Assembly (NCBI GenBank): GCA_009792885.1
Contig: WMCF01000030.1
Coordinates: 5,348,262 to 5,412,261, forward strand
Reading direction: 5' to 3'
From: Eremophila alpestris peregrina
Lineage: Eukaryota > Chordata > Aves > Passeriformes > Alaudidae
Length of the DNA: 64,000 nucleotides
The position numbers and the translations under genes were made by a program. Below, piece after piece: positions 33,380 to 47,600 of the stretch. The first letter of the stretch is position 1. The number at the start of each line of letters is the position of its first letter. The notes under the pieces were generated by a model, which ran no database searches, was not told the origin of the DNA, and was given only the letters and a program-made list of their open reading frames with translations.

Positions 33380-36300
33380 TCAATTTGACCTTGCGTGTTC
33401 CCATCTCTTGTGCACTTTGCTTTTGGTACTTTTTGCTGTTTGATCTGAGCATTTCTACTCTATAGAGTAGAAATGAATCTGTTTTCCAGCTGCCTGTCCC
33501 TGTTGATCTGCTGAATGCACACACATCTCTCTTTCCTTGTATTTCCAGCCTCCCTCAGGTGATTTCTGCTTATTAATGCAGACTGACAGAAGCTTTGCAC
33601 ATGTTTAAGTCCGTATCTTCCAGAAGTCCTATCTGTAGTTCTGGATCTTAAATTCCAATAGCTATCTGATCTGTGATAATTAAATCTGGCCAAGTGCCAC
33701 AGTTAACATGGTTCCCATTAATTTAAGGTTAGACAGGAATTCCTCGCTGAATTCACCCTTGCTTCTGCCATTCCAGATGAAGTCTGATCTTCCAGAGACT
33801 TCAGGTTTTTTTCTTGGGCATGCAATGTACCTTAAGGCACCTCACTTTTGAAGTTAAAAGTATCATGCTAGTTTGTAGTTTTACTATAATAAACATCAGT
33901 AACCTAAGGTCCAGTAAAATAGGTAATATCGAATATACTGTTTAGCTTCTGGATCTAGTCCTCTCTAGTATTTCTGCTGATATCTAGATAATAGAAGTGA
34001 AAGACTCATAAAATTTACACACTTATACTCAAAGACTGTTGAATGACAAAAAATCCCCAGAAGACAGGATTAGAAATTTTGTTTTTGACAGACTGGAAAA
34101 AGAGTTAGAAAAAATGGGTCACAATAAGAACAAAGACAAGACTTTACACTCATGAAGGAAAAATCACCAGAGACACACTGTGAAACAAACTTAGCCTTTC
34201 TTTGTGAAAGTGTCTTGAGATAAATATGAAGCTAACATGAGTCAGCTGTAACTGTTGTAGGAGAGGCATATAGTATATATGAACAAAAAAAGAATTATAA
34301 GTAGTTTTTCAGTCAGTTCATCATTGTTACAGCCTTAGCTAGAATAATGTGTCCACTTTTAGATAGAGCACACCAGAAAAAAAGAAATAGCCAGATCTGG
34401 AAGTTAAAAAATCTGGTTTAGGGCAATTCTTGTTTTGCTAAAGAAGAGAAAATTGAGAGAGGATGTAATACAAGTCCCCAGGAAAGTAAAAACTGTTTCA
34501 CATTACTCTGTCAAGAAGCAAGGGAAAAAATCTCTGTTCTGGGTTCATGGAGAAAAACAGGACACAATGAATTTCAGCTACAAAGATATACAGGTTAGTT
34601 GCTAGGAAAAATATCCTAGAAAAAAGAACCAGGTAAAAACAATAAAGTGTGCAAGGAAGCTATAGTTCTTCAGTGAATTGATATCTTTATAAAAAGATTA
34701 TTTACACATTCTTCTGAGGGAAAGGGGGGAAATATTAAAATTATCATCCAGACTCTGCATATGTATTAAAACCCTATTATTCTATAACAATGGGGTAAAA
34801 GTCAAGATACAACAGTCACTTTTTATGGCTCTCTTTCATGAAATTAAATCTAACTCTTCATGTGCATATTTTATTTCTTGCCAGTATCTTTTTCCAAGGA
34901 GAGCATCAGTTCTCTGTGCTCCTTCTTACCTGACAGTCACTCTTGTCTCTCTGCCTAACCAGATCAGGCTGACCCAGTTTTTCCTACATACTTCCTACAT
35001 ACCCAGACTTAAGGGCAGACTGCCTACCTTTTTCCTAGGTACTTTGAACTTAAGTTCTTATCAATTCCTGACATTGTCTTTTAGTTGGTTTGTTGCCATT
35101 CTGAACTGGAAACCCAGAATTACACCCTGAGGATTTATGAGGGATGAGATTCACAGAACCAGCTCCATAAAACAGAAGTGGGAAGAGGACTACCTACACC
35201 TCTTGAGAAATGCTGAAGATGGGAATAAAATTATATCTTTTTTCAGTGTTTGTGTGTGTGACTTGGGGACTGGAAGACGTTGTACTGCCTAATCAGGATA
35301 CAAATATTTTATAGGTATAGACACTGATAAAACATTATTTGAAAAAGTCAGTGATCTCTTTTCTAAAATCTTGATGTTAAAGCAATAGGAAATGATGCCC
35401 TTTACTCTCAAAAGCCCTTGGTGAGAGCACTTTTTTAGGATGTGGCAAGCCAGAATTTAGATACCTTTTTATCTAAATTAGTCCAAAAATTCACATTTTC
35501 TTCTTCCAGAAAAGAAGACCTAATTTCTGGGATCTAAGTCTGGACATCAGAAAATGGAAAAAATTATTTGTTTTATTCCAAAGTCTATTCAATTAAAAAA
35601 ATGTGTGAATGGTTCTGGGAACAGAATACAGACATGAGTTGGAAACAGAAGAAAAGCAAATGAAATAGTACTGGAATCAGGGATTGGGTCCCAAGGCTTC
35701 CCTTTCTACTCTGGGTGCTTGAACTGCCAGGGACTGCACAGGCACTGATCCCAGTATGGAAAGGAGGGAAAGCAGGAACCTGTGTGCTCAGACTCAGACA
35801 GCTCTGAGTAGCTACAGCAGCAGAAATACAGCTATAAGCATTTTTTTAGGCCAAGAAGAAAGATACCTAATGATTTCAGATGACTTCTGTGCTAGGTGGC
35901 TTTGGATCATGTTTTGTCTTGAATTACTGTCTCAGCTTAAAATTTAATTAGCTGGGACCAAAACCAGTCCTGTTAAGAATTTGAATCCTCAGATAAGGGC
36001 ACAACCACATTACCTGTTGATTAGAATCTCAATTTCATCTCATCAAGTCAATGGGGTTGCACAACTGCAATGAAAACATTATTTTGCTTGCTTATGCAAC
36101 AGATTTGGCGTTCAGACTTCATTCCGTTTGTCCATTCTTATGTAAAACTGGAATGATTATTCTTTTCATAAAGTAAAATTGAAGGTATGAGGACTTTGTA
36201 TTATGGTTGTTATGAGAATAATTAAAGAAGCAAAATATGAAATTAGTAAGAAGTTGTATTGATATGGAGGAGTTCACCCATTAAACATTTATGCATCAAA

Positions 36301-37883
36301 TGATGAGTGATAGCTCATGCATCCTAAGTGTAGCCTGAAAACAGGAGCTCATAGAGCATTCCTTTGTTTATGTATCACCTTATATCCCCAATTCTCTTTT
36401 TGAGCAGTGATTTTTACTGTCCCAGAATTTTGAAAGTCAGCAAATTACTTTTTTGAAAAAAGCAATAACCCTTGAAATTTTAAATGTGAACCAAGGCTCG
36501 TGGTATCTATTGAAGTGTTCCTTCTGCAGCAGCAAGCACTGCTATGTGTACCAAGGGCTCTTGTCCTGTATGTGCCACAAATCTGTTACACATAAAAAAA
36601 AGAATAGGTAATTCTAGATATGCAATATTCTGTGAAATGCTTTGTGCCACCCCAGGCACATTTATTCCCAGCTTTCAGTCTTATTAGTGGAAATTTTAAA
36701 GGTTATAGGTTTGGGGTTTTTTCCTCTCCCTGTTTATCCCATAGCCAAAATTAGATGTTTTCCAGTTGTGAATAGTCCTCAAATGTCCTGGAAGCAGATC
36801 TGGTTCTGGCAAACAAAAAGTAATCCCTAGAGACTGAATTTTCATGCTCAGTGGGCATAGTCCAATGAATTTGTTCATTGTCTGCACAAAGAAGTTTGAC
36901 AATGGCAGAATTGTTTTATGAAGAGAATACCACATGTTAAGTTCATAACCATGGAGTTGTCAGAACCAGGGCAACAAGTCTAAGATTACTGCAGTCCTTG
37001 CCATTTACACTCATGTATGATATTTTTTATACATGGACTGACTGAAGTGTCTCAAGGTCTAGTTCTTTCCCCAGGCACTACCTGCATTTTCTTGCTGCCC
37101 AACTGTTTAAGAGAGACCATGGTCCTGTTTGAGTAGTCTGCATTCAAATATGCAGTCCTTAAATCAAACAACATGCTCTGCATAACGCTAATGACTGGTG
37201 CTGTTCAATACACTAACAGAAATAACCCAGGGAAAATAAATGCTAAAATATATAGCATGTGCAATTTATTACTGAAAAAATATCTCCAGATCAAAATAAC
37301 ATTGGGAACAACTTTTTACCTAATCTCTAACCAGTTTAGCTCAACAACCAAACTTCCTTAAACTGAGGAGGAAAGTTTCATGTTGTGGTGTGGTATAACT
37401 TGGTATAAACAGTCTGATATAAATACAAGTAATCCTTTAGCACTGATAAATGTACATAGCTTGACATAATTAATCCTGTCTGCCAGCTTAATTGCACAGG
37501 AATTACGTTCACTCCCCAGGTGATATAACAAGATTGTGCCATCTTAACAGCTTGTTATGAACATGGTGTTCAACTAGAGAATTTCATTACTTCAGCTCTC
37601 TAGAAAGCTCCAAACTGTTTTCAATTTCGGGTGCCAAGAGCTAAGATAAGGTTATTTGTTGGTGTGCCGTTGTTTTCTTTCTGTCCTTTGTGTTTTTATT
37701 TATTCAGTGCTATCTAAATATAAATTTTAGTGGTTCTTTCTGACATGAGCTAACATAAAGCAGAGGCTGTGAGCAGTCATCAGAGCCACAATGACCATAA
37801 CTCTGCTGGTCACAGACACTTTAAAGGTGGCTTTTCCAGGAAAAGAGTCTACAGTCAAGAAAAAAACCTGCAGATGAGCAGAT
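33380..37883. other. AT-rich non-coding DNA
   Basis: No gene was recognised. An 11-bp unit TTCCTACATAC is tandemly duplicated at 34981-35002. The stretches at about 36060-36400 and 37480-37760 are free of simple repeats and rich in homeodomain- and GATA-like words (ATTAAAC, ATGCAT twice, AGATAAGG), which makes them possible conserved non-coding elements. This is a visual impression only. Confidence 0.5.
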
Positions 37884-37960
37884 AAGGGAAGGGAAGGGAA
37901 GGGAAGGGAAGAAGTAAGAAAAGAGGAGAGGAAAAAGAGAAGAGAAAAGGAAAGAGAAAA
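37884..37960. repeat. Purine tract with (GGGAA)n core
   Basis: About four GGGAA units are followed by mixed A/G to give roughly 77 bases with a single pyrimidine (T at 37915). It is followed at once by a pyrimidine-rich stretch. Such tracts can adopt triplex structure. Confidence 0.85.
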
Positions 37961-38105
37961 TTTACTTTTTTACTTTCTCTCACTGTCTTACCTTCATGCT
38001 TTTTGCATTAGGATATTTAATCTTTTTTTTCTTTGTCTATCTGATAGCTTCTTTCTAAGAGACCTGAAGACATGTGAAAGAGTACCACAAACTACTATTT
38101 TTTTA

Positions 38106-38345
38106 TTGCAGAAAGAGCCAAAGCAATGTTGGCCTCCTGAATCAAGTAACACCACAGTAGCTTTTCCCCCTGGGAGAGGTCCTGTTACCAGCTGCCCAGA
38201 CATGGCAGTGGTACCTGATGGGTCCCAGCTGCCTGCAGCAGCAGGGGCTGGGGTGGTGCTCTGTTCACTGTGGGGGAGCTGGAGGTAACACATGCTGCTC
38301 TGACAGCAATTGAATAAACCTGGCCCGAAGGCTGGCTGCAATGGT
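38106..38345. other. GC-rich exon-like patch, identity unknown
   Basis: A GC-rich segment sits between a T-rich run ending in CAG (acceptor-like, AG at 38110-38111) and AG|GTAACA (donor-like, GT at 38285-38286). The 173 bases between are open in one plus-strand frame and also in a minus-strand frame. The plus-strand frame includes VPDGSQLP followed by AGAGVVLC, faintly like the start of a retroviral RNase H domain (DGS...GAGVV), but the following residues do not continue the match and stops appear soon after. It may be a decayed retroelement fragment, an old repeat, or chance. I do not call it a gene. Confidence 0.25.
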
Positions 38346-41300
38346 ACGTAACTGATAAATCAAATCTTGATCTATGCAGGGCTGAATGGAAAAAAGGAGA
38401 AAAATGCTGAACTTTTTACCTCACCAGAGGGGAGGAAGGAGCTGATCTACATCTCAGATTTATCTGCTCTACAAAATGTGAAGCAAGACTGTTGCTTTGC
38501 GAGGCCTCATCCCTATCTAAGATTGAGAAGTGATGCTAGGAGAATATGTGAACACAGCAGAGACAAAACTGCATCTAACAGTAGGGTATCTTGTCAGCTG
38601 TATCACACACAACCTTGTTCCACAGCTTTCTCCTGCTGTGAGCACTTTCAGTGCCCACTCACATGGACTCCTTAGCAGCTTATTTTTGGGCCCCTGGGCT
38701 CATCAATGAAAAATACAGAGACCCTGCAGACATGTTTGAGGTGTGGCCACAAGTGGAGCAAGTGACTGAACTTCAGAAAGGTCAGTATGAGTTTTTTCCA
38801 GTCCAAAGTACAAACTTAAATCCCTGAAAGAATGTGGGTTTTGATAACTAGCTTCTGAGTCCAGAGGACTGATGAGACAAATCATCTCCCGTATCTGTAA
38901 ATACGGAAATAAAAAATTACATTGTTTACCCTCCTCCTATTTTGACATCTCAGAATAGCACAGCATTTAAAAATTTCCTAATAATACAGTAAGCCCCCCT
39001 CTTTCCAACCAAAATATCCAGAGGTGGAAACAACTGGCAGCTTCTCCCTTCCCTTCATTATTATAACTCATTCACTTCCTCTGGGAAACACAAAAGAGGA
39101 ATGTTTTGCTCGGGTTGTGTAAAAGGGAGTTCCAGCTTGCTGCATGTGGGTCAGAGGGTCATCTCACCCTTCAGGAACAGCAGAGAGACGATGGGGGAAG
39201 CTGATGTGCAGTGAAACACTGAACTGAGGAGTTATCCGAGGGCGCAAAGATGCAAAATTATTCACTGATCCTTACATCAAAACCTGTGCAAATTGTTGGA
39301 ATCAGGAAGAGAAAAACTAGTAGAAACACATAATGGTGTACACAGACAGGTAAGCCAAAGGGTCAGTCTGGGAAAAAGGAATGTAACAGGGAAGTAAATG
39401 AGCTGAGAAGTTTCTGGTAAACAGAGGGTAGAAAAAGAATTTAAAAGTTCTGCTAAATAGCAGAGGTTATATATTCCTGTGAAGAAAAAATAAAAAATCA
39501 CTGAAAAATGATATCTGGAGGAAAGGACTCAAAAATAATGGCTGCAGGAAGCCGAGAAAAAACAAGAGATAGAGGTGGCACTGGAAAAGTTAGTGAGAAA
39601 AGTCGCTGTTGTTTGCTTTTCCCACAACTATTCCCTCACATATACCCTTTCCAATATGCAAGCAACATCTTAGAGGACTACAATCTCCAAATCCTGCTGA
39701 GCACTTCAAAGAACTTGGTGCTTAATATCCAGAGGATCCTTTGAAAATCCAGGACACCATTTCTGAAATATGTACTATCCCGTTGAAAAACAGAGTTTAC
39801 TCTATAATAAATCATAAATGCTTTTGCTACCCCCCCTTATGATTTATGTCTTGAACAGCATCTTATGCCAGAATTCACCAGTCTGTAACTGTCTTGGGGT
39901 AATACACTTGGCAATAGTTTAATACTTCTTACACTTAGGTATGAACTTACACTGAAGTTCTGACTTTTGAGACAATAAGGAACATGCAGAAGCAATATTT
40001 GATCTCTTTTCCTCTCATGAATCACCCACTCTTCTTAGAGGCAGTCTGTTTTTATTATGTTTGATCCTTGAATTTTACCTCTGAGAACACAGATTCATGA
40101 ATGTGAGGATGCTGCAGTGTAGAGATCATCAGTGACTAAAAAAAGACTTAGTGACTAAAAACTTCAGTACAAGTTTAGAATTGTCATTAATTTCATGCAC
40201 TAAATTTTTCTTAAATCAGGAGAAACACAATAAATATTAAGGAAAATTCACTACCCTCTTCAACCATCTCACACTGCCAAAGGAGTAGCAGTTGAAAACT
40301 GATATGCTCTACAAGTATGAATCATAGCATAGGAGCAAATCTAGGCCCCTAAATAAACTCTTATTTGTCTCCAAGAAAGGCTGTTCTGTTCTGCAAAGCA
40401 GTTGGTTAAACGTAGAGACCAAGAAATAACCAGAAGAATGATAGCTTACAGTTAAAAGACAATTTAATAATAAGAAAAAAGAAAGGGGGAGAAGAAATTT
40501 AAAAATGCAAGATTCATCCTCATTTTAATAGGAGTCTCAGTATGACTTCAGTGAATGCCACATGAATTTACTTGAGAATTATTAATGGATATAAATTGGT
40601 ATTTTTAAACTTCCACTGTGGCTAAGATCTTGACCTAAGTGTAAGAATCCTGAGAATGGAAAATCAGTGCAGGATATTCCAAAAGGAAAAAGAAAAAAGA
40701 TTTTTTCTGGTGTCTGAATTCTAGCAGGTTTTATTAGAAATTTGCTATAATTTCTCACATGAAACTCATAAAGAAATGTGAAGGTAATCAGAAATCTTAA
40801 TCCATTAACATAGTTTTTCTGGGTCCAATGGAATCATAGTGTCAGTATACATCAGGACTGAATATCTGCCCAGGTATGCAACTCTGTTTATATATACATA
40901 CATGCAGATAGAATAATGTTAAATGGTCTACTGGTTGAAACAAATTCTTCCCACTGAGGATTTCAGGGATCTGCTTTTTCTAACACTAACAGATGACTCA
41001 ATCTTACAGGATGCTCTGTATTGTCAATTACTATTCAACTGGGGTTATTGTGTGGGTAAAGAGAAGGGCTGGAGATGGAAATCACACATATGTAGCCTTT
41101 GCCAAAGAAACAAAATAACTTTTTAAATGTTATTTTTGCTGTGAGTCCTGCAGAATTTGTATCTAAGTATGTACCAGGGTGAGGGAGCCAGTTATTTTAC
41201 TTGAAAATAAGTGCTTACTTAATAATGACCTCAAGTGAGATGCAGCTCCAATTAAAGTATTTTCAGTGCCTTGTAACTCAAATTACACCTTCAGCATAAA

Positions 41301-41675
41301 TAATTCCTTGCTGAAATAATATGGCCTTCTTTCAAAATGCACCTATTTGAAAACACAGAGCAGAACTACTTTTCATGACTTTAAAAAATAATGCTGAACA
41401 CAGTTCATTTTATCCAGAAATAATTCACAGAGAAAACACCTTTCATGGAGTTAGTTCATCACTTATGGCTTCCCCACCTTCTGTCTTTTGTCATGCAGAT
41501 GGAAATGAATGAGATAGAAAGAAAAACCTAATTACCTTTTAAAAAACCCTTTCTTTGCAAATTTTGCAAATTCTTCAAATACATTTAATGAGAAATGTAA
41601 AGTCAGTTTTGTTTAAGTGGAATGTGTGTAAGGATTTTCCCCTGGGGAAGAAACCTAATTTTTCTGAGGTGTGTG
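38346..41675. other. AT-rich non-coding DNA
   Basis: Nothing beyond short chance frames was seen. A 102-codon plus-strand frame at 38367-38675 matches no family I recognise. The CpG-poor, AT-rich composition is the same as in the rest of the window. Confidence 0.5.
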
Positions 41676-41692
41676 GTGGCCCCTAGTGGACT
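41676..41692 (-). promoter_or_regulatory. Candidate CTCF-type site
   Basis: GTGGCCCCTAGTGGACT on the plus strand matches the reverse complement of the vertebrate CTCF core (the usual form is close to TGCCCCCTAGTGGC) with one clear mismatch in the core. CTCF marks insulators and loop anchors and its motif is conserved across vertebrates. It lies in AT-rich non-repeat DNA. Binding cannot be judged from a single motif. Confidence 0.35.
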
Positions 41693-44600
41693 CTGTCTTC
41701 TGACCAAAATGTGACAGCTGTCATGATGTAAAACATGCTTGTTGGGATGATTTATTTCAAACATATTATGTTAGTGCAAATTACATATTTATTAGCTTTG
41801 TTTACTTTCAACTGCACGTAAGTGCCTGATGATGTTTGTCTTCTGGAAGGCAGCAGGCCATAAAAAAAGTAGATATATCTATATAATATGATATATGTAT
41901 ATTAATCAAAGATTAGCTTGAATCCAATTCCTTAATTTAAACATCCTTGTAAAAAGATAAGAATATTAGCTTCAGTTTCAAAAGGTTTTAGCTCTAAACA
42001 TCTTTCCTGTGAAGAGGTTTTTGATATTTCTTCATCTGAGCTTATTGCAATATAAAGAAGAGCATAGAAAAAATGTTGAGAATTGCGTAGAAAAAAATTC
42101 CCAGTGTTTCCAAGTCCAAAGTATAAATCCTCAAAACTTTTGGTTTTGTCTCATCTCATTCTAGAGGTGTATAAATCTTGGGGGAACCTTGCACACTTTA
42201 ATATTATGCATTTAAGGATTTTTACAATTCCGGTTTGAGGCATCTCCAGAGTCACCTGTGTGCTGTGGTGCTGAGAAGTAGAAGAGTGTCACACACTGAC
42301 CATGAGGATTTAAGCTGTGCTTTGGTCTAGAGTTAACCTTGGTCTGCAAAAAACTGCCTTCATTTCCTCTCATCCTCTAATGCTGAATCCTCCATGTGCC
42401 AGAGATCCTCACCAGAAGAACAGATTTTGCAGATTTCAATACAGGATCTCTTCTGCTTTAGTTTGTTAGTTTTATGATGACTGATGAGTACTTTTTAATT
42501 TAAAAATTCTTGAGAGGACCCCAAGAAGATAATGAACAACATAACTGTATGATCAATATAATGCTGGGCACTAAAACAGTGAAACAATTGAGTTGGCTGA
42601 GCTCTGGGAACATTTGTGCTCAAAATGGATCCTTTTGTGAACAGCTTTATTTTCAAATAACAATGTGAAAATTCTTCCTAGGCTTTAAAAGACACTTTTT
42701 ATTGCTTCCTGCAGCCTGATGAAGACAAATTAATGCTTTGAAAATAATGTGATATGTCCTGAACTGACTGTTATTGTGCTTTATAAGTAGGCATTTAATT
42801 TATTCAGAAAATTCTACTTTTTCTAAAATACTGCTGGCTTTGTAATTGGTTGTGTCTAAAGTTGGTTTGCATGTGCTGTGGTATCTCTCAAAATGCTTTC
42901 TTACTGAATATTTAGCAGGTAAAATCATCTTTGGTTATCTTGTTAGCTTCAATAACCATTACCTCAATTTCAGAGTTGCAGTGTGGAAACAACTAAAAAT
43001 TTAATTTCACAATAGAATTGTTTCCATGGCATTTAGCATATAATGAATAACGGTGAAACAATAAACTGGGAAATGAGATGTGTCTCAGGGTAAACTCTCA
43101 TCTGCAGAGAGACTGATGGAATGTCTCTCTTGGTGCATGCTACATGGCAAATCATTCACTGCCTTTTTACTGAGCTCTGATCTACTGGGAATTTACTATC
43201 CCATACGTTTCTGAAAGCTGTTGTTATCAGGAGACAGCTGCTAATGACAGTGGCATATAAATCCTAGAACACAAACAGAATAATCCCAGGAAGTTGCCTG
43301 CTGAGCCTCAGGAATTTCCCCTTCCAGTTTTCAAGTCATTGTGGTCTGCAGACATCCCAGATCTGCATTCAAACTCTAAACCTTTTGGGTCCTTCATACT
43401 GAGATAGGCAGAGCTCTTTCTCTTCCTTCTTTTCTTTACTCTCAATCTTAATGATTGGGTCTTCTATGTATGGAGTCCTGTCCCATTCATTTTGTGCCAA
43501 ACATTCCTCCAAGTTTTTCTTTTTAAAAAAGGGCCCTTCTGTTATGTACTGCTACCTTCCTTTTCCACATATCTCTCCTAAAGTATTTGTGACCTTGCTA
43601 TATCCTTATATACAGAAGAACAGGAAATTTAAAAGTTTAACAAAGAAGGTCAACAATTCACGTATTTTCCCACTATAAATAAACCAGATGATCTGACTTT
43701 TTAATATACAAAAATTTGTCTGTGTGACCTCTAAAGCAAGACTTTAACTCATCAGAGCCCTTGTAGATTTGGATCCTCTTAAGGGATTGGAGAGCTTGAT
43801 GAACTGGGGTTGCTCGACTGGGATCTTCAGTGCTGACAAGTTTTACCTTTAGAGACGAGATAAAACAAGGTGCCACTTGTTCACCAACAACTTGGAACTT
43901 TATCAGCCCCTGCCAAGGTGACAAAAATTAGCCCCTGGGAATTATGTGAGAGCCATCTTCCACAATGGATTAATGTTTACTGGGGCTTTTTACTTTGAGA
44001 CATGAGTGCCCTGAGTGTCTCTGGAAGCCCAGGGATGGACGTGGCCATGGCCATGTCCTGCCTGGCAGCTGCTGCGTTTGCTGCTGTTTGGAGGGTTTGG
44101 TCACCTGCAGAGCCCCAAGCAGAGGATGCATATGCTGCCATAGCTCTCCTGACATCCCCCACTCTCCTTTTCCATCTCCTACTTGCAGAAATGGACGAAC
44201 ATTTCTTGAATATTTTTTTTAAGATCTTGAAAAGGCTGTTTATATATGCTCAGTTACATCACTTGCAAGATGAACCCTCTTCCTACCTCAGATTTGTTTT
44301 GTTTATATATACAATCTATTAGTAGGTTAATATTCTCCTAGAATCAGCCCTAGCCTATATCTATATTGGCTATCAATTTCTCCATAAACACATCTTCCCA
44401 TGGAAACTCCCTTTCAAACTCCTAAGCCCTAAACACTGCAATCATCAATTGTCTGTTTCAACAGTGAAACTGCAGTTATTCTGAGCTATAAGCCTTTTCT
44501 GGATATAAACATGTTTGACATTACCTCATATAGTCACTAACCCTTGTACCAAAGGAACATACACATTGTGCCACCCTATACCACATTAGGAGGAAAGTCA

Positions 44601-47600
44601 GTAAATTATGGAACAATTTCAAAAAAGTGATGTTGCCACAGCCTCTGGTGTAGCTACCCTGAATTATTTACAGAACAGAGCCAGGGAGGGTATCCAAACT
44701 TTTTTAAGGAACACAAGAAAGCAGATTTTGGATATACCTTGAATGAAATTGAAACCATTTATTGCATTACAACTTTGTATCTTCCAAATAAAAGATTGAA
44801 ATCGGCAGTCAGGAAAGCTCAGATCCAGAAACTTACTGGTAAACAAGGTTTCTGGTGCATGCTGAACCATAGAACTCAAGACTGGTCTCTTACACTATTT
44901 AGGAAATGTGGAAAATGTTTCTGGCATCCTTGAATGGAAACTCAATCAGTTTTAGTAAGTTTGTTCAGAAAAAATAACTTGGTCTGAAGTGTCTGGGTGT
45001 GTCTGCTTATACATGAATTTTGTATTTGTAAATGTCCACATTTAAGTGTCCAGTAATACAGGCACAGAAGTACTAAAACAGTGAAGACTTCTATGCAAAT
45101 CTATTCTTATTATGTTTAAAAATATAAAATTTAGAAGTACTTATCAAAAAGCTTTGGGTTTTGACAAATTCACCGAGTTTCTCAGGGCAAATACATGACC
45201 AGGCTTTTTAACTTCCATAACCTGCCATTTGCTACTATTTCTTGTCCAACATCTTAAAAATACAAACTCCATTTGTTTAAAAACAGGGTGGGGGGAAAGA
45301 TGAACATAACTTAAACAAACATATACCATTTTTGGTGGCTTATGTCTACTCTACAGGAGAAATTTTGGGTTGGGAAAAATGTTATTAAGTTTTCTATAAC
45401 ACAATTAGTAAAAAACAAAATCACAAAGCCTGTTTTCTTCCCTGCTTTCCACCTTATGGTACTGTGACTTAAAATGAGCAAGCAGAAAGTGTCAAACACC
45501 ACTGAATCATGATGGGAGCAGAGTGAACTTCCTGCTGAGTGAGGCAATGGCTATTCCAGGTGGACATTAATACGGAATCAAATGACCATCAGTCCACCAT
45601 GCTTATTTGAAATATCTCTGAAGGGATTCCTTATTAACTGTTGCTTTGTTAATGCAAGCTGGAGTGCAAGGAAAATCCCATGTAGCCTGTTCTTTGCTGA
45701 GCAGATCACCTTCATAATTACTGAAGTAATAACATGGACTACTACCCATCATCAGTTCTGGGAGACTTGTGCTGGCCAAGATCACAGTAGCTGCTGCCAC
45801 AGACAAGCAGCTTCAATGGCAAACAATTCTTGTGCATGGCCATACTTCTCAGCTGAAACCTCACTTCATAAACCGTCAGCCCTCAAAAATGACATTTCAT
45901 GGAAAATGCTTTTGTAAAGTTACCAGTGTTGGCCTGGGAGGGTTGTGCAGATGAAAATTCAAATTCAGCATCCTCAGAATGAAACTGGAATTTCAGAACT
46001 CACCATAGGGAGAAACTCTGATTCATCATTGTTTAATTTAAGCTCATTAAATTATATTAATTAAGTACATTAAATTAAATTAAATCAAATTTAGGAAGAA
46101 GGGACTTATACTACATTTTTAGACAGGTATGTATCATGCATGTATATGTAGTTATATATAATTTTTTATATGTATAAAAATTTACAGTAAACCAACATCT
46201 TCCTCTGCCATAATAGATGCACAAGATGGGGGTTCACATATGCTGAAAGAAAATAAACATCTGTTTTACTACAGGGCTTGACTGCTCAAACTATATCTAT
46301 GTTTTAGCCCTGTTAAAATGTCTTCATTATTACTCAACCAAAGCAACTGTATATTTCATTTACATATTATATTTTGAGTTAGTATTGATAAAACAAAAAA
46401 AAAAGTTGATTTCTCAAAAAACGTTTCTGGCCTTTAGGGGTCATTTCTCGTTCCCTCCCTTAGCTCTTAGCAGTGTACAGTTTCTTAAAAATCAAAAGTG
46501 AAAACAAAACCTCTCCTGAGATATTAGAGTCTGCAAGCTGCAAATGATTTTATGAGACTTGTACATTGATATTCCACAACTGCTGCTATACAACACCTCC
46601 ACAGAGTTACAGCAATTCCTTTCTGTCACTCTGTGGGAGGATGAAAAGGAGAACAACGAAGATCACTTTTTTCTTTACAAAACCTCCACAAAATCTTTAT
46701 GAAATATTTACTATCAAAGATGTATCTATTTAGCATTTACTTCTTTCAAAGGTTGTCTCATAATTCCCGTTAAGTCAATTTTTTATTGTCTGCTAAGGTG
46801 TAATGTGCCAAATTTGTCAGATGGTCCTACAACAACACACATGTTTGAAAACAGAAGCCAGTTCTGAAGAAGTGACACAAGTTTCTAACCTTTCTTCTGG
46901 GTTAAATCTCACCCATTCACTTTCTAGGCCCAATCTAACCTAAATCCTGAGCTTGTGCAATGTGCAACTCCAGCTTCTCCTGACATCTGGAGAGAGCTGG
47001 AGTTCTAGGGTCTGCTTACAGGGGTTTTGTTAAATTTAACACAGGTTCATCTAGATCACCACTGAACTGACAGACTGCCATAAAAATGAGCTTTGATCTT
47101 GCAGAAGCCAGTCTCCAATAAATTTAGCATGCAGTCATACAGCCAGATGTATCAGGAAAGAATAATGGGCAGTGCTGGAGAGAGCTCTGGGTGATACTGA
47201 GCTCAGTCTGCTTCCTTCAGCTGCTCCTACTTTACCATTATCTTATGCTCTAATCTTAACTGCTCAGAGTCTCTCAGGACCTACTCCAGGGCTCCAAAAC
47301 CTCGCTATGATATTCATGTGACATGCAGGGGCATGGAAGGGATTTGAAATAATCATCAGCAGACAAAAAAGTAGCCTGGGAGTTGAGATGCAGGTATGGC
47401 CAAGTGCTGGGCAGTAGCACACGGGGCTCGGAAATGGCCTGTTCTCAGAGCTGCTCCTTCCCCTTCCCATATGGACACAGTCAAAAAAGCCAGCTGGAAC
47501 AGCTTGAGATTTTATGCAAAAGATCATCTTACAAAATACTGAGCTGTCATACCTCTGCCAGCAGGGCAGACCTCTGCTGGGTCCCCCTGTTCCAAAACAT

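Noticed and set aside
40823..40850. 'gaatcatagtgtca' like the reversed start of a CR1 tail
   Set aside because: The following bases do not continue into CR1 sequence.
44002..44322. 106-codon plus-strand frame with an alanine-rich hydrophobic start resembling a signal peptide
   Set aside because: It lies in a small GC-rich patch where several frames are open on both strands; the rest has no domain and there is no gene context.
45582..45917. 111-codon plus-strand frame
   Set aside because: No family resemblance; an opposing minus-strand frame is open as well.
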